DNA of 64,000 bases, taken from Verrucomicrobiales bacterium. Its GTDB lineage: Bacteria; Verrucomicrobiota; Verrucomicrobiia; Verrucomicrobiales; DEV007. The notes under the pieces are model-generated. The model was not told the origin of the DNA. It saw nothing but the letters and a program-made list of their open reading frames with translations, and searched no databases. The position numbers were made by a program, and so were the translations under genes. Position 1 is the first letter of the stretch. Every line of letters starts with the position of its first letter. The DNA lies in assembly GCA_029213065.1 (NCBI GenBank), contig JARGPH010000007.1, positions 71,355 through 135,354 of the forward strand. The letters run 5' to 3'. Below are positions 44,599 through 54,198 of the stretch, piece by piece.

Positions 44599-45825
44599 TC
44601 AAGCTAATCCGGTCATGGTGCTTTTTCCGGTGGCGAAGGTTTCCTCCTCGAGGCCCATTTGCTGCATCATGCTGACGAAGAGGTTCGCGAAGGGATAGTT
44701 CTCTTCGCCTTCGAATTTGAGGTGTTGGCCGTGCTTCCAACTTCCTCCGGCGAGGAGGATGGGAAGGTCTTTGGTGATGTGTCCGCTCGCGCTTCCGAGG
44801 TTGCTGCCCATCATGATCTGGGTGGTATCGAGAAGGGTTCCCTCACCATCGGGAGTCGATTGGAGGGCGCGGATGAACTCGGCCCATTCGTGGATCATTT
44901 CCCGTTCGATGATTTCAAGCTGACTGATCATCTCGGGATTTTGGCCGTGGTGAGTGAGGGCGTGATATCCCATCGTGACGCCCGGGAGGGGCGGAACCTG
45001 GCTATGTCCTGCTCCGGCCATCGCGACGACCCGGGTGGAGTCGGTTTGGAGGGCGAGGCGGATTACCTGGAAATGTTCGCGGAGCCAGTTTTTGACGTCG
45101 GAGCGGGGAGCGCCTTTCGGGGCTGGTTCGGGCACTGCCGGCTTGGGGGTGTCGAGCCACTTCTGTGCCTTCGTGAGGCGGCTTTCGGTTTCGCGGACGG
45201 CGGTGAAATACTGATCGAGCTTTTCCCGGTCGAGGCGGCTCGCCCGCTTCGCGACTGACTCGGCTTCGGCTCTGACGACATCGAGAATGCTGTGCCCGCT
45301 CTGGAGCTGTTGTTTTTGTCTGCTGATTTCGGTCTGACTTCCGCTGAGAAAGAGCTTCGCGAAAAGCTGATCGGGACGGGACTCGCCGGGCACTTCGACG
45401 CCGGTGGCGGTCCAGGAGATGCGCTCCCGTCCCACGGTGAGAGATGCATGGCGTGTCACCTCGCCGATCTTGCCGGCGATATACTGATCGAGGGAGACCG
45501 TGTTTTTAAAACCCCGTGAGGCGGGATGAGGAGCCGCTGTCAAAAAACTTGCTTCAGCTTCATGTCCGCCGTCGACCTCGGGGTGGCTCACTCCGGAAAT
45601 CACGGTGAAGCGATCTCTGAGGTCTTCGACTGGTGTCAGATAGGGGCTGAGTTGGTACCCTGTCCCTGCATCGATGGGGAAAAAGTTCGGGGGGTGGAAT
45701 CCGAGGGGCATGTTGATGCAGACGATGCGCTTGGGCGATTCCGGTGTCTTTTCAGCGTAGAGGTCCAATGCGGGAAGGGCGAGGCTGATCCCGGCGCCTC
45801 TCAGAAACTGTCTTCTTTTGATCAT
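44599..45825 (-). CDS. DUF1552 protein, Tat-exported, copy 2
   Basis: The 408-residue protein from the ATG at 45825 starts with a Tat-like signal (IKRRQFLRGAGISLALPALDL). The mature part has GVSHPEVDGG, NTVSLDQYIAGKIGE, MAGAGHSQVPPLPG and GSNLGSASGHITKDLPILLAGG. These correspond to the segments of copy 1 (VSLDQLIAEK and VPTLVAGG). The GLHHPHG cluster of copy 1 is absent here. An upstream frame start at 45996 would add a non-family N-terminus. It begins 8 bp after the stop of the DUF1592 gene, i.e. it is co-transcribed. Paralogue: 8676-10040. Confidence 0.9.
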   Translation of the reverse strand: MIKRRQFLRGAGISLALPALDLYAEKTPESPKRIVCINMPLGFHPPNFFPIDAGTGYQLSPYLTPVEDLRDRFTVISGVSHPEVDGGHEAEASFLTAAPHPASRGFKNTVSLDQYIAGKIGEVTRHASLTVGRERISWTATGVEVPGESRPDQLFAKLFLSGSQTEISRQKQQLQSGHSILDVVRAEAESVAKRASRLDREKLDQYFTAVRETESRLTKAQKWLDTPKPAVPEPAPKGAPRSDVKNWLREHFQVIRLALQTDSTRVVAMAGAGHSQVPPLPGVTMGYHALTHHGQNPEMISQLEIIEREMIHEWAEFIRALQSTPDGEGTLLDTTQIMMGSNLGSASGHITKDLPILLAGGSWKHGQHLKFEGEENYPFANLFVSMMQQMGLEEETFATGKSTMTGLA

Positions 45826-45833
45826 GGATTCTT

Positions 45834-48143
45834 CTAGGGGGTTCTGAAGAGGTCGCTTCCGACGATGAGTTTGAGGAGGGTCTTTAATCCACCGCCCCGG
45901 TTTTGTGCCTGCTCGACAAGTGTCTCGACGGCTTGGCGATCTGAAAATCCCAGTTCGCGCCCAAGGCCATAGGTGAGAAGGCGATCGGTGAGGCATCGAA
46001 GGAAGCGCTCCTCGTCTTTGAGAAGGAGGGCTTTGAATTCACGGATTTCCTTGAACGTTTCCCCGCTGCTGAGCTCGCCCGAGGCGTCGACTTCTTTTGC
46101 CTGGATTACTTTGCCCCAGCTTTTGCCGGGGGTGGGAATGAACTGCAGATAGTTTTCACGGAAGCCTCCGATGGGATCGAAGCTTTCGAGGGCGAATCCC
46201 GGCGGGTCGATATACTGGTGGCAGGATCGGCAACTTTCATTGTTGCGGTGGAGATCGAGTTGCTCACGCACGGTTGTCGCCTCGCGGATGTCCGGTTCGA
46301 TTCCGGCAATGTTAGGAGGTGGTGGCGGAACGTGGTGTCCTAGGATGTTTTCGAGGACCCAGACGCCCCGGAGAACCGGTGAAGTGTTCGTGCCGTTCGC
46401 GGTCACTTTGAGGATGCCCGCCTGAGTGAGGAGCCCTCCGCGAACGCTCCCGGGAGGGAGGGGGACCGGTCTCATCGCGAGGCCGCTTACACCGGAGATC
46501 CCGTAGTGTTCGGCAAGGCGTTCGTTGGCGATGATGAAATCCGAATCGAGAAAATTCCGAACCGGCAGGTCATCGTGGAGCACTTTTCGGAAAAAGGATT
46601 CTCCTTCTTCAACCATTGCGGTTTGGAGGAGTTCGTCGAACTCTTTATACAAATTGGAGTCGGGAGTGGTTTCGTTGATTTTTCTGAGACCGAGCCACTG
46701 GCCGGTGAAATGTTTGATGAAGCGTTCGCTCTTCGGGTTGTTGAGGAGACGGTCGAGCTCCTGCTCGATTCTTCCGGGTGCGCTCAGGGTTCCTGATTCG
46801 GCAAGGTCCAGTAGTTGTTTGTCAGGGCCACTGCTCCTGATGAAATAGGACAGTCGCGATGCCAGTTCGTAGTCGGAGATGAAACCGTCACCGCCGGTTT
46901 CGCTGAGGGTGAGGAAGTTGGTGGAACAGAGGATGGCCTCCATTGCGGTGCGCAGGCTTTCGCCCGCTGAAAGCCCCGACTGTTTTTGCCGTTCGAAAAG
47001 GGCGGTGTATCGGAGCAGCTCAGGATCTGTGACGGGACGGCGAAAGGCACCTGTCGCTAACTTTCGCAGAATGTTCCGGGCTTGGTCATCGGAGAGTGTG
47101 GCGAGATCGATCGTTCCAACGAGGTTTCGGTGGCTTGGCGGCGGCCATTCTTCAGCGAGTGGTCCGGTGATCTCCACTTCGCTGAATCCAATTCCGGTGA
47201 ACCCGTTCAGGTCGGGATCTTTTCCCCAGGTAGGCAATCCAAGGGCGAAGAACTGAATCGATTCGTTTGGGGCTAGTCGTGTTTCGAGTTCGAAGGGCTC
47301 CGGCCGGGTTCCCACCTCGAAGTAGCCGAGAATTTGATCTGCGGATTCAGGTCCGGATTTCATGACCGAGAAGACTTCTTTTCTCTCTGTGTTCCTCGCG
47401 ACGGCTGAGAAGCGGAACCGGTACCTTCCGGGTTTTGTGATCCGGGTTTTCCGTGTTGAAATTTTACTGTAGCTTTGTCGGTCTGTCAGGTAGGAGAAGA
47501 CAAATCCATCGTGGTAACCGTATTGCTTTCCGAAATAGGGTTTCGGCTCTTCGGCCAGAGTGTTGATGATCGATTCCGTTTCGGGGCGTGGTCCGTCGAT
47601 GAGTGCGGCGTCGAGGGCGATGCGGGCGGTTTTCAGATAGCTCTCAATCAGTTCTGAAGAGATCGCGAGGGCGGCGCCATTGTTGTCGAATCCCCCGGCC
47701 TTCTGGTCGGGGGGGAGGTGTTGTTTGAGCTCGATATCGATCCCGAGGAGATCCTGTATGGTATGCTCATACTCGATCCGGTTGAGTCTTCTCTGAACCA
47801 CTTCACGAAGCTCCCGATCCGCCTTATCGAGACGAGGGGCCAGGGTTTCGAGAAACAAGGCGACGTCTTCGGCTGACAGGTCGCCCCGTTTCTTTTCGGG
47901 GGGCATTTCGCCGTTTTTGACGCGGTCGAAGATGTGAGTCCACTGACCGACGTCACTTATTCCGGAAATGGAGCCCGGATCAACATTGTAGAGATTGAGC
48001 CCGCCTTTGCTGACGTCGTCATCGTGGCATTCGACGCAATGCGATTCGAAAAAGCTCTCAAGGTTCGACAATTCGTCGTCGCCGACGACTGCTCCGACGC
48101 TCAGAATAGCGGTCAGGAGAATCACTGAGAACGAACGTGTCAT
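45834..48143 (-). CDS. Secreted DUF1587/1595/1592/1588/1585 haem protein, copy 2
   Basis: The 769-residue protein has a signal peptide (MTRSFSVILLTAILSVGAVVG) and the first haem motif CVECH near residue 40. DUF1587 (EVVQRRLNRIEYEHTIQDLL), DUF1595 (LATGAFRRPVTDPELLRY), DUF1592 (ELASRLSYFIRSSGPDK), DUF1588 (GSVRGGLLTQAGIL; second haem-type motif CRSCH) and DUF1585 follow in the expected order. Sequence identity to copy 1 (5814-8228) is clearly limited outside conserved blocks, so the two copies are old or separately acquired. Its DUF1552 partner starts 8 bp downstream, giving the tight arrangement lost at the first locus. Confidence 0.92.
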   Translation of the reverse strand: MTRSFSVILLTAILSVGAVVGDDELSNLESFFESHCVECHDDDVSKGGLNLYNVDPGSISGISDVGQWTHIFDRVKNGEMPPEKKRGDLSAEDVALFLETLAPRLDKADRELREVVQRRLNRIEYEHTIQDLLGIDIELKQHLPPDQKAGGFDNNGAALAISSELIESYLKTARIALDAALIDGPRPETESIINTLAEEPKPYFGKQYGYHDGFVFSYLTDRQSYSKISTRKTRITKPGRYRFRFSAVARNTERKEVFSVMKSGPESADQILGYFEVGTRPEPFELETRLAPNESIQFFALGLPTWGKDPDLNGFTGIGFSEVEITGPLAEEWPPPSHRNLVGTIDLATLSDDQARNILRKLATGAFRRPVTDPELLRYTALFERQKQSGLSAGESLRTAMEAILCSTNFLTLSETGGDGFISDYELASRLSYFIRSSGPDKQLLDLAESGTLSAPGRIEQELDRLLNNPKSERFIKHFTGQWLGLRKINETTPDSNLYKEFDELLQTAMVEEGESFFRKVLHDDLPVRNFLDSDFIIANERLAEHYGISGVSGLAMRPVPLPPGSVRGGLLTQAGILKVTANGTNTSPVLRGVWVLENILGHHVPPPPPNIAGIEPDIREATTVREQLDLHRNNESCRSCHQYIDPPGFALESFDPIGGFRENYLQFIPTPGKSWGKVIQAKEVDASGELSSGETFKEIREFKALLLKDEERFLRCLTDRLLTYGLGRELGFSDRQAVETLVEQAQNRGGGLKTLLKLIVGSDLFRTP

Positions 48144-48227
48144 CTTCCCATTGTTTGGGAGATCACGGTCTCCGTCAAACCCGCAATGCCATCGCGGCCT
48201 TTAACTCGAAAGAGTATCCGAGCGGGA

Positions 48228-49703
48228 TCAGTTTGGACCGGGTGCCTTGAGGTGCCAGAGGGTAAGGTCGCCTGCTTCTATTTTTTTAATGGAGGACGCC
48301 GTGAGTCCCGGCTCCCAATCATAGGTGCGGTTGGCAAGATCCAGAAACCAAATATCTCCATCGAGTTGTTCGACTCGACCCGGTAGATCATCCGGAAGTA
48401 CAAAATGCGCTGCTATGAACTGGCCGGCGACATCTTTCGCCTGGGTGAGGTCGGTTTCGGTAATATACCAAACGTTCTCTCCAAAGTAGAATTCCAAACT
48501 CGGGCGAAACCGGTCGCTGATTAGAAAGTCGGCTCCTTGTTCTTTTGCAATGGCGACCGCTTTCCGGATGCTGGAGCTTCTCCCCACCTGGTCCTCGAAC
48601 CGGGGCATCAGGGTTCCGGCGATAAGCAGTGTGATCCCGGCGGCGAAGAAAAGGATTACGCACTTTTTGCGGAACGCCTCAGACTGCTCTGAAATCATCA
48701 ATCCGGTCCAGGCGGCAATCAGCGGGACTCCGGGTAATGAATAGGTGATGAGTTTAGAGGAGACGCAGGAAAAGATCACAAGGACGAGGGTTGCTGCGAC
48801 AATCTCCCAGGGAAGCTTGAGTCTGCGTTCGTTCCAACTGAGATTCTTCCAGGTGTCTTTGAGTTGGCGGCAACGAATGATCCAGAACGGCCACCAGGGG
48901 AGCCAGACAACCGAGGCGACGGCGAAGTGAAAACCGAAAAAGCCGGTTCTACCGTCTTCGTGACCGGTGATTCGCCCTGCCACTTCCCGGACAAAGAAAA
49001 AGGAGAATAGTTCTTCGTGCCGGTTCATCATGATGATGTACCACGGGCTGCCGAGAAGAAGAATGACGAGAAGGAGGCGAAGAGGTCGCAGCCTCGAAAG
49101 AAGATCTTTTTCGCCACAGATCAGAAGCGCTCCGGTAATGGCCCCGAGGGGAACGAGGGCCGCCGTTGCCTTGGTCCACCATGCCAGTGCCCAGAAGAGG
49201 GCTCCGACAAACCAGAGCCATCCTTTTTTCTGCAGGACAAGAGCGGTGCCCAGAGTGTAGAATCCACATAGTAGAATGTCAGGAGAGAGAAATCGGGACA
49301 TGGCCCAGAATTGAATGGTCGTGGCGCAGGCTGCTACGGCCCAGAACGCGGCTTTTTCTCCCCCTTTACGAAAGGCGATCAACCCCACGCCTACCAGTGT
49401 AAGGATGCCACCGAGGAGTGCGGGAAGTCGTGCTGCTAAATCTGTTTCACCAAAAGTGAGCAATGAAATACCGGTGACCCAGTAGATCAGGGGCGGCTTG
49501 TCGAAGTGCCCTACATCGCTCAGGACCGGGTCGAGCCAGTTGTGTTCGCCGAATTCAGTCCACTCCAATGCCATGTTAGCGTAGCGGCCTTCGTCCGGTT
49601 CAATGAGGCCATGATTTCCGAGTGCGTAGACGGCAAGCGTCGCGACGATGAGAATCAGAAAGCTCCAGCGGGTCGATGGCCTGATGATCTCGGAGGATGT
49701 CAT
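48228..49703 (-). CDS. ArnT/PMT-like glycosyltransferase family 39 membrane protein
   Basis: The 491-residue membrane protein has about eleven or twelve apolar segments. Near the N-terminus, GLIEPDEGRYANMA and HFDKPPLIYWVTG are the luminal/periplasmic signature of GT39/ArnT transferases (D-E after a helix, then a DKPP loop). Such enzymes move sugars from polyprenyl-phosphate carriers onto lipids or proteins at the periplasmic face. ArnT adds aminoarabinose to lipid A, but the acceptor cannot be told here. It is the last gene of a minus-strand run with the PrsW-like gene, 108 bp apart. Confidence 0.9.
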   Translation of the reverse strand: MTSSEIIRPSTRWSFLILIVATLAVYALGNHGLIEPDEGRYANMALEWTEFGEHNWLDPVLSDVGHFDKPPLIYWVTGISLLTFGETDLAARLPALLGGILTLVGVGLIAFRKGGEKAAFWAVAACATTIQFWAMSRFLSPDILLCGFYTLGTALVLQKKGWLWFVGALFWALAWWTKATAALVPLGAITGALLICGEKDLLSRLRPLRLLLVILLLGSPWYIIMMNRHEELFSFFFVREVAGRITGHEDGRTGFFGFHFAVASVVWLPWWPFWIIRCRQLKDTWKNLSWNERRLKLPWEIVAATLVLVIFSCVSSKLITYSLPGVPLIAAWTGLMISEQSEAFRKKCVILFFAAGITLLIAGTLMPRFEDQVGRSSSIRKAVAIAKEQGADFLISDRFRPSLEFYFGENVWYITETDLTQAKDVAGQFIAAHFVLPDDLPGRVEQLDGDIWFLDLANRTYDWEPGLTASSIKKIEAGDLTLWHLKAPGPN

Positions 49704-49811
49704 TGCAAAGCAGTGTCTGAATTCGAACCGGGCGAATCTTCAAGTGCACCTGAAGTCCCGCCATGTGTAAATCTAGACAGGGTTTGCCGGTTGAGGCAAC
49801 AGGGTTGCGTC

Positions 49812-50891
49812 TCAGATTAGGGGGCCGGATCGCGGTATCGGAGGTGGGAGGATACGCACGGGAGGCAGGGGAGGGGGGAGCAGTCGACCCGGTTGAATTG
49901 TTCCGGAAATCACGAGTGGATCGAGCCTGCTCAACCGGCGGACGTCTTCTCTCAGTTTGATGACGTCGTCCTCTCTTTCGGGATTGGAGCCCAGATTCAG
50001 GATGCGCTGCTTCTTGTAAGCGAGTTCGGTGGCCTGGTGGAGAAGGCGCTTTCGTTGAAACACGGTTTTGAATCCCTGATTGAATACGCTGAGGCTGCTT
50101 CTTGTCCAGAAGGCGGCGGCGTCGAGTGCCTGCTCTGCGTAGAGGACGCCGTCGGCGACTTCGGAGGAGAGCTGGATGCGAATCCAGCGGTTCTCGTGTA
50201 TGAGGCACACCACGACAGTGACGGCGAACCAGATCGTTCCGAGGCTGATCCCGAGCACGGCGTAGGCAATGTTTTCCCCGCCGAGGGTCGCGAAATAGTT
50301 GTGCAGAGCGTGGGTGAAAATGGCGAGGGACAATCCGAGGAGCGGCCAGAGGATTTTCATGGCCGGTCTTCCTGAGAACTTGCCGAGGGCAAAGCCGACA
50401 CCGGTCAGTCCGGTGAACAGAGCGTGCAGCATTCCGAAGATAAACGCTCTCATGAAAAAGAGGAGCATGAGGCTTGCTGCATCGGGTTGGCCTGAAAAGT
50501 AGAGGATGTTTTCAATCGCCGAGAATCCGAATCCGACCATGCTGCCGTAGATCAGGCCATCGAGGATGGAGTCGACTTCTTTGCGAAAGAGGACAAGAAT
50601 GAGCCAGACGCCGAGGCCCTTCAGTAGTTCCTCAGTGACGGGGGCGACGAGGCTGGCCTGATAGAGTTCGGTCATTATGGAAACCGGTTCGCCCTCTGCA
50701 GGGAGGACAGGGAAACTCAAGACATTCTGAGCGATGATGGCGAAAAGCACGGAGGGGATGGCTCCCCAGCAGAAAGCGGCCAGCATGAGGGGAAATGGCT
50801 CTTTTTCCCACCTGTCGAGACGCCATACGATGAGGGCGTAAATGACCATCGGGACGATTCCGAGAACGACGGAGGCGAGGAAAAGAGTCAT
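49812..50891 (-). CDS. PrsW-family intramembrane glutamic metalloprotease-like protein
   Basis: The 359-residue protein has about eight membrane helices in its first 250 residues. The PrsW motifs are present: VTEELLKGLGVW (the catalytic-like EE pair), GFSAIENILY (conserved Glu in a helix), a His in MLHALFTGLTG and another in THALHNYFATL. PrsW proteins cut anti-sigma factors in known cases. The C-terminal about 100 residues are soluble and end in a proline-rich tail (RLLPPPLPPVRILPPPIP). No anti-sigma gene is adjacent. The substrate is unknown. Confidence 0.9.
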   Translation of the reverse strand: MTLFLASVVLGIVPMVIYALIVWRLDRWEKEPFPLMLAAFCWGAIPSVLFAIIAQNVLSFPVLPAEGEPVSIMTELYQASLVAPVTEELLKGLGVWLILVLFRKEVDSILDGLIYGSMVGFGFSAIENILYFSGQPDAASLMLLFFMRAFIFGMLHALFTGLTGVGFALGKFSGRPAMKILWPLLGLSLAIFTHALHNYFATLGGENIAYAVLGISLGTIWFAVTVVVCLIHENRWIRIQLSSEVADGVLYAEQALDAAAFWTRSSLSVFNQGFKTVFQRKRLLHQATELAYKKQRILNLGSNPEREDDVIKLREDVRRLSRLDPLVISGTIQPGRLLPPPLPPVRILPPPIPRSGPLI

Positions 50892-51106
50892 GATGGCAGT
50901 GCCCGACTGTAGAGGACTGCCATTTTAAAGCAAGTCGGTGACCTTTGAAAAACGACTGTGTCAGAGCGCTTCGGCTGTCCGATTCTTTTGGGGGGAGTAA
51001 TCGTCGGGGAGGCAGCCCGGGAGGAGCGAGCGCCATTATTTCGCTGCAGGAAGCGTGATGGGCTCTGCCGGTAAAACGACAGGGCTGGGCGGCGAATTTA
51101 CCGCAA

Positions 51107-51952
51107 TCAGTTGGCGTTCTCCATCGCGATGAGCTGCGTCACGGTTACAAATTGAAACCCTTTCTGCTTCAGTTGGTCAACCGCTGAAGGGATCGCGTCA
51201 ATGGTGGGGGCGTGAATGTCGTGAACGAGCAGAATCCCACCGGGCTTTGCTCCTGAAACGAGTCGCGATGCGACGACGGATGAGCCGGGACGTTTCCAGT
51301 CCTCCGGATCCACCGACCAGAGAATGGATGGATAATTGAACTCGCGACGAATCCAGGTTTTCTGAGCCTGGGTGATCGATCCGTAAGGGGGGCGCATTGT
51401 TCTCGGTGCCACACCGGTTGCTGAAAGGATCGTCTGATGGGAATCGGTTAGCTCCTTGCGGACCTGGGCCTCAGACATCTTCTTGAGGTCACCGTGTGTG
51501 ATGGTGTGATTCCCGATTTCGTGTCCTTCAGAGATGATCCGACGCAGAATCTCTGGATAGCGCTTTGCGTTCGTGCCAACCACGTAGAAGGTGGCCTTGA
51601 CGTCACGGGCCTTCAGGATATCGAGAAGCCTGGGAGTGTTTGTCGGGTGGGGGCCGTCATCAAAGGTGAGAGCAAGGAATGGCAGGTTGGTGCTGACGCT
51701 CGAGTAGGAATCCTTCGTTCCGATGGAGGTGGGGAGAGGTGGGCGTTGCCCCGGGGTATCTCCGACCGCTCCCGAATTGGGAAGCGATTCAGCGTCCTTC
51801 TTCTTCCCTAAGCCCTGGCAGCCAGTGAGAAGAGAAGCAAGGAGGAGGATGGACAACGAAGGAACGAGAATGAAACGGAGATTTTTCAAAATTGCAGGGC
51901 TGCTGTTGAAGGGGGAGGTCCTCAAGTTTAAGAAAGTTTTATAAAACTGCAA
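51107..51952 (-). CDS. NodB-type polysaccharide deacetylase, probable lipoprotein
   Basis: The 281-residue frame opens at a TTG (51952); an inner TTG at 51889 is another possible start. A hydrophobic segment ends in the lipobox LLTGC at about residues 41-45, so it is probably a lipoprotein. The NodB homology domain is complete: TFDDGPHPTN (metal-binding and catalytic Asp), HEIGNHTITHGD (two metal-binding His), MRPPYG and VHDIHAPT. The likely substrate is murein or another N-acetylated glycan. A 215-bp space separates it from the PrsW-like gene, and the MTAP gene is upstream by 19 bp. Confidence 0.9.
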   Translation of the reverse strand: MQFYKTFLNLRTSPFNSSPAILKNLRFILVPSLSILLLASLLTGCQGLGKKKDAESLPNSGAVGDTPGQRPPLPTSIGTKDSYSSVSTNLPFLALTFDDGPHPTNTPRLLDILKARDVKATFYVVGTNAKRYPEILRRIISEGHEIGNHTITHGDLKKMSEAQVRKELTDSHQTILSATGVAPRTMRPPYGSITQAQKTWIRREFNYPSILWSVDPEDWKRPGSSVVASRLVSGAKPGGILLVHDIHAPTIDAIPSAVDQLKQKGFQFVTVTQLIAMENAN

Positions 51953-51971
51953 CGCAAAATTGAAAGAAAGG

Positions 51972-52859
51972 TTAACTTTTTATAAATCTTTTGAGAATGG
52001 GGCGCAGATTTTCGGTAGTTTCCTGAGGCCAGAATTCAGCCGGAGTGAACAGAGCGGTGTCGAGTGAGCTGTGTTCCGGCCAGGTGGGGTGTTCCGGTAT
52101 TTGGGGGATTACCTTCTCTAAAATGGCTTTAGCGCTGGCGGCATTGGCCTGAACGTGCTCGATCACAGCGTGGGCATTGACGGCCTCTTCCTCGATTTTC
52201 CAACAGTCGTAATCGGTGATCATCGCCAGTGTCGCGAGGGCGATTTCAGCCTCGCGGGCAAGCTTCGCTTCGGGGAGATTGGTCATGCCGATGACATCGA
52301 ATCCGAGTTTGCGATTGGTTTCTGATTCCGCGCGGGTTGAAAAAGCCGGGCCGTCCATGCAGACATAGGTGCCGCCGTCGTGAACGTTCTTTCCGCAGTC
52401 GGTTGCAGCAGATTTCAAGAGGGCCCGCAGGGATTCCGAGATGGGGTCCGCGAAGGAGATGTGCGCTACAATGCCTTTCCCGAAGAAGGTATTGTTGGCT
52501 CTCTGGCTGGTTCGATCGAAAAACTGGTCGGGAAGAACGATGTCCCGGGGAGGGTATTCCTCGCGAAGTGAGCCCACTGCGGTGACGGCGATAATCCAGC
52601 GTACATTCAGTGAGCGCAGGGCCCAGATGTTGGCCCGGTGGTTCAGTTCGGTCGGGAGGATGCGGTGTCCTTTACCATGTCTCGGAAGAAAGCAGACTTT
52701 CCGGCCGTTGAGCGTTCCTGAGATGATCGCGTCAGAAGGCGGGCCAAAGGGTGTCTCGATCGTCAATTCTTCGACGTCGGTGAGGCCTTCAAGTTCGTAG
52801 AGGCCGGAGCCGCCGATGACACCGATGGCGGCGGGGGATGATGAATCAGTTTGCGACAT
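51972..52859 (-). CDS. mtnP: S-methyl-5'-thioadenosine phosphorylase
   Basis: The 295-residue cytosolic enzyme phosphorolyses 5'-methylthioadenosine to adenine and a methylthioribose 1-phosphate, recycling methionine and polyamine by-products. GVIGGSGLYELEGL (phosphate loop) starts it. The centre has LNHRANIWALRSLNVRWI and VGSLREEYPPRDIVLPDQFFDRT, and YVCMDGPAFSTRAES is typical of the base site. The MTAP family's GMTNLPEAKLAREAEI is present. A related purine nucleoside phosphorylase cannot be fully excluded. It is head-to-head with the dead L,D-transpeptidase gene, 124 bp away. Confidence 0.94.
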   Translation of the reverse strand: MSQTDSSSPAAIGVIGGSGLYELEGLTDVEELTIETPFGPPSDAIISGTLNGRKVCFLPRHGKGHRILPTELNHRANIWALRSLNVRWIIAVTAVGSLREEYPPRDIVLPDQFFDRTSQRANNTFFGKGIVAHISFADPISESLRALLKSAATDCGKNVHDGGTYVCMDGPAFSTRAESETNRKLGFDVIGMTNLPEAKLAREAEIALATLAMITDYDCWKIEEEAVNAHAVIEHVQANAASAKAILEKVIPQIPEHPTWPEHSSLDTALFTPAEFWPQETTENLRPILKRFIKS

Positions 52860-52983
52860 AACTTCAAAGTAGAAACGAATTCGTTAATTCCAAGCGTCAA
52901 TGCGGTGGATCGGTCGAAATTGCGAAACGGAAAATGAAGTATTGAGTTCTTGATTATTATAAAAACTTAACTAAACTTTTTAA

Positions 52984-53955
52984 ATGTTTTTGCGGACGGG
53001 CCTGGGGGCGGCGGCTCCCTGGTTGGTGCAGGATTGGCTGAACGTGAAATCTGATCAGGAGCGCGCGGGGCGTCTTTATTCTGCGGTGGATGGATTGAAG
53101 TCAAAGGTCGCCGGAGACTCTGTCGTGCCGGATGAGAAGCCGAAGGTGGGTCCTCCCGCAGGCCGGGGTGATACCGCATCCGGGTTGCCGCGCTATCCTG
53201 TGGCGACGACGACGGTTCGACTTTTGCAGGGATTGTTTCCGCCTTCGCTGGGTGGTTCTTCAACGGGTGGATTTGCTATGCTAAACGCGAGCAAGGTTCC
53301 CACGACTTCCCGTTCGCTATCGATCATGGAAAGCACCCGCTCCCGACTCGACGCCGGGTTGAAGAGAATTGATCTCAAGGTCGGGGATCCTGTTTTCCTG
53401 CGCCTCTTCAAAGAGGAACGGGAACTGGAGGTGTGGATGCGACCGGAAGGGGAGCGTTCCTACACGCTTTTCAAGGTGTATCGAATGAGCGACGTGGAGG
53501 GGAAGATCGGCCCTAAAATACGAGAAGGCGACGGCCAGGCGCCTGAAGGGTTTTATTATGTTTCCCCGTCACGCTTCATTCCGGAGACTCAGCACCATCT
53601 CGGATTGGATCTGGGTTACCCGAATGATTACGATAAATACCACGGAAGGACGGGGGGGAATCTGATGATCCACGGGGGGAATCGCGCCGCGGGTGCGTTT
53701 GCGGTTCCTAAAAAAGGAATGGAAGAGGTCTACACGCTGGCCGCTGCGGCGGTCGCCAATGGTCAGCGTTTTTTCAGGGTGAATGTTTTTCCTTTCCGGA
53801 TGGATGACAAGCGGATGGATTCGGAGTTTAAAAGGAACTCGAAGTGGCTGGATTTCTGGATCAATCTCAAGGAGGGATACGACTTTTTTGAGAATGCTCA
53901 TTTTCCGCCAGATGTTGCCTTGTCAGGCGGTGATTATGACTACCGTTTGAAATAG
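52984..53955 (+). CDS. YafK-type L,D-transpeptidase homologue with Ala in place of the catalytic Cys
   Basis: The 323-residue protein has the YkuD/YafK-type fold: FKVYRMSDVEGKIGPKIREG, EGFYYVSPSRFIPETQHHLG, LDLGYPNDYDKYHGRTGG, then LMIHGG (H230) and ending VNVFPFRM. In active members the sequence after HGG is C-x-S-A-G-C-F-A, where the second Cys is catalytic. Here it reads N-R-A-A-G-A-F-A, with A238 (codon gcg at 53695-53697) in place of that cysteine. The lost residues are coding, not a frameshift. An ATG at 52984 directly follows a TAA and no signal peptide is clear. A binding or regulatory role on murein is possible. A sequencing error cannot explain both Cys losses easily. Confidence 0.85.
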   Translation: MFLRTGLGAAAPWLVQDWLNVKSDQERAGRLYSAVDGLKSKVAGDSVVPDEKPKVGPPAGRGDTASGLPRYPVATTTVRLLQGLFPPSLGGSSTGGFAMLNASKVPTTSRSLSIMESTRSRLDAGLKRIDLKVGDPVFLRLFKEERELEVWMRPEGERSYTLFKVYRMSDVEGKIGPKIREGDGQAPEGFYYVSPSRFIPETQHHLGLDLGYPNDYDKYHGRTGGNLMIHGGNRAAGAFAVPKKGMEEVYTLAAAAVANGQRFFRVNVFPFRMDDKRMDSEFKRNSKWLDFWINLKEGYDFFENAHFPPDVALSGGDYDYRLK

Positions 53956-54144
53956 TGGAATCACTGGTAGAGGCGGTTTTGACGGCGTGAAACCGGGCTG
54001 CGGGCGCATATCACGTGATTTTCAAAAAAATCCGGTAACGAATTTGTAGTTTCGTCATTTTTTTACTTCACGTCGTGAGTCAATTCCTCTAGCTTCACTG
54101 ACCCGACGTGTGCTTCGACCAGCAGACCCGGGTGATTTACTGAA

Positions 54145-54174
54145 TTGAGCTCCTTCATTGGGGCTTTTTAAAAT
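54145..54174 (+). promoter_or_regulatory. Candidate sigma70-type promoter of the pilus/secretion gene cluster
   Basis: TTGAGC (54145-54150) and TAAAAT (54169-54174) are 18 bp apart and 24 bp upstream of the TTG start of the first PilB-like gene. It lies in the 243-bp gap after the L,D-transpeptidase homologue. Sequence likeness only. Confidence 0.35.
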
Positions 54175-54198
54175 ACCATCGCAAACAACTCTCCTCCC

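Noticed and set aside
51107-53955. Reading the NodB deacetylase, MTAP and L,D-transpeptidase homologue as one cell-wall operon.
   Set aside because: The L,D-transpeptidase homologue is on the opposite strand, and MTAP is a nucleoside-recycling enzyme, so the neighbourhood is not a functional unit.
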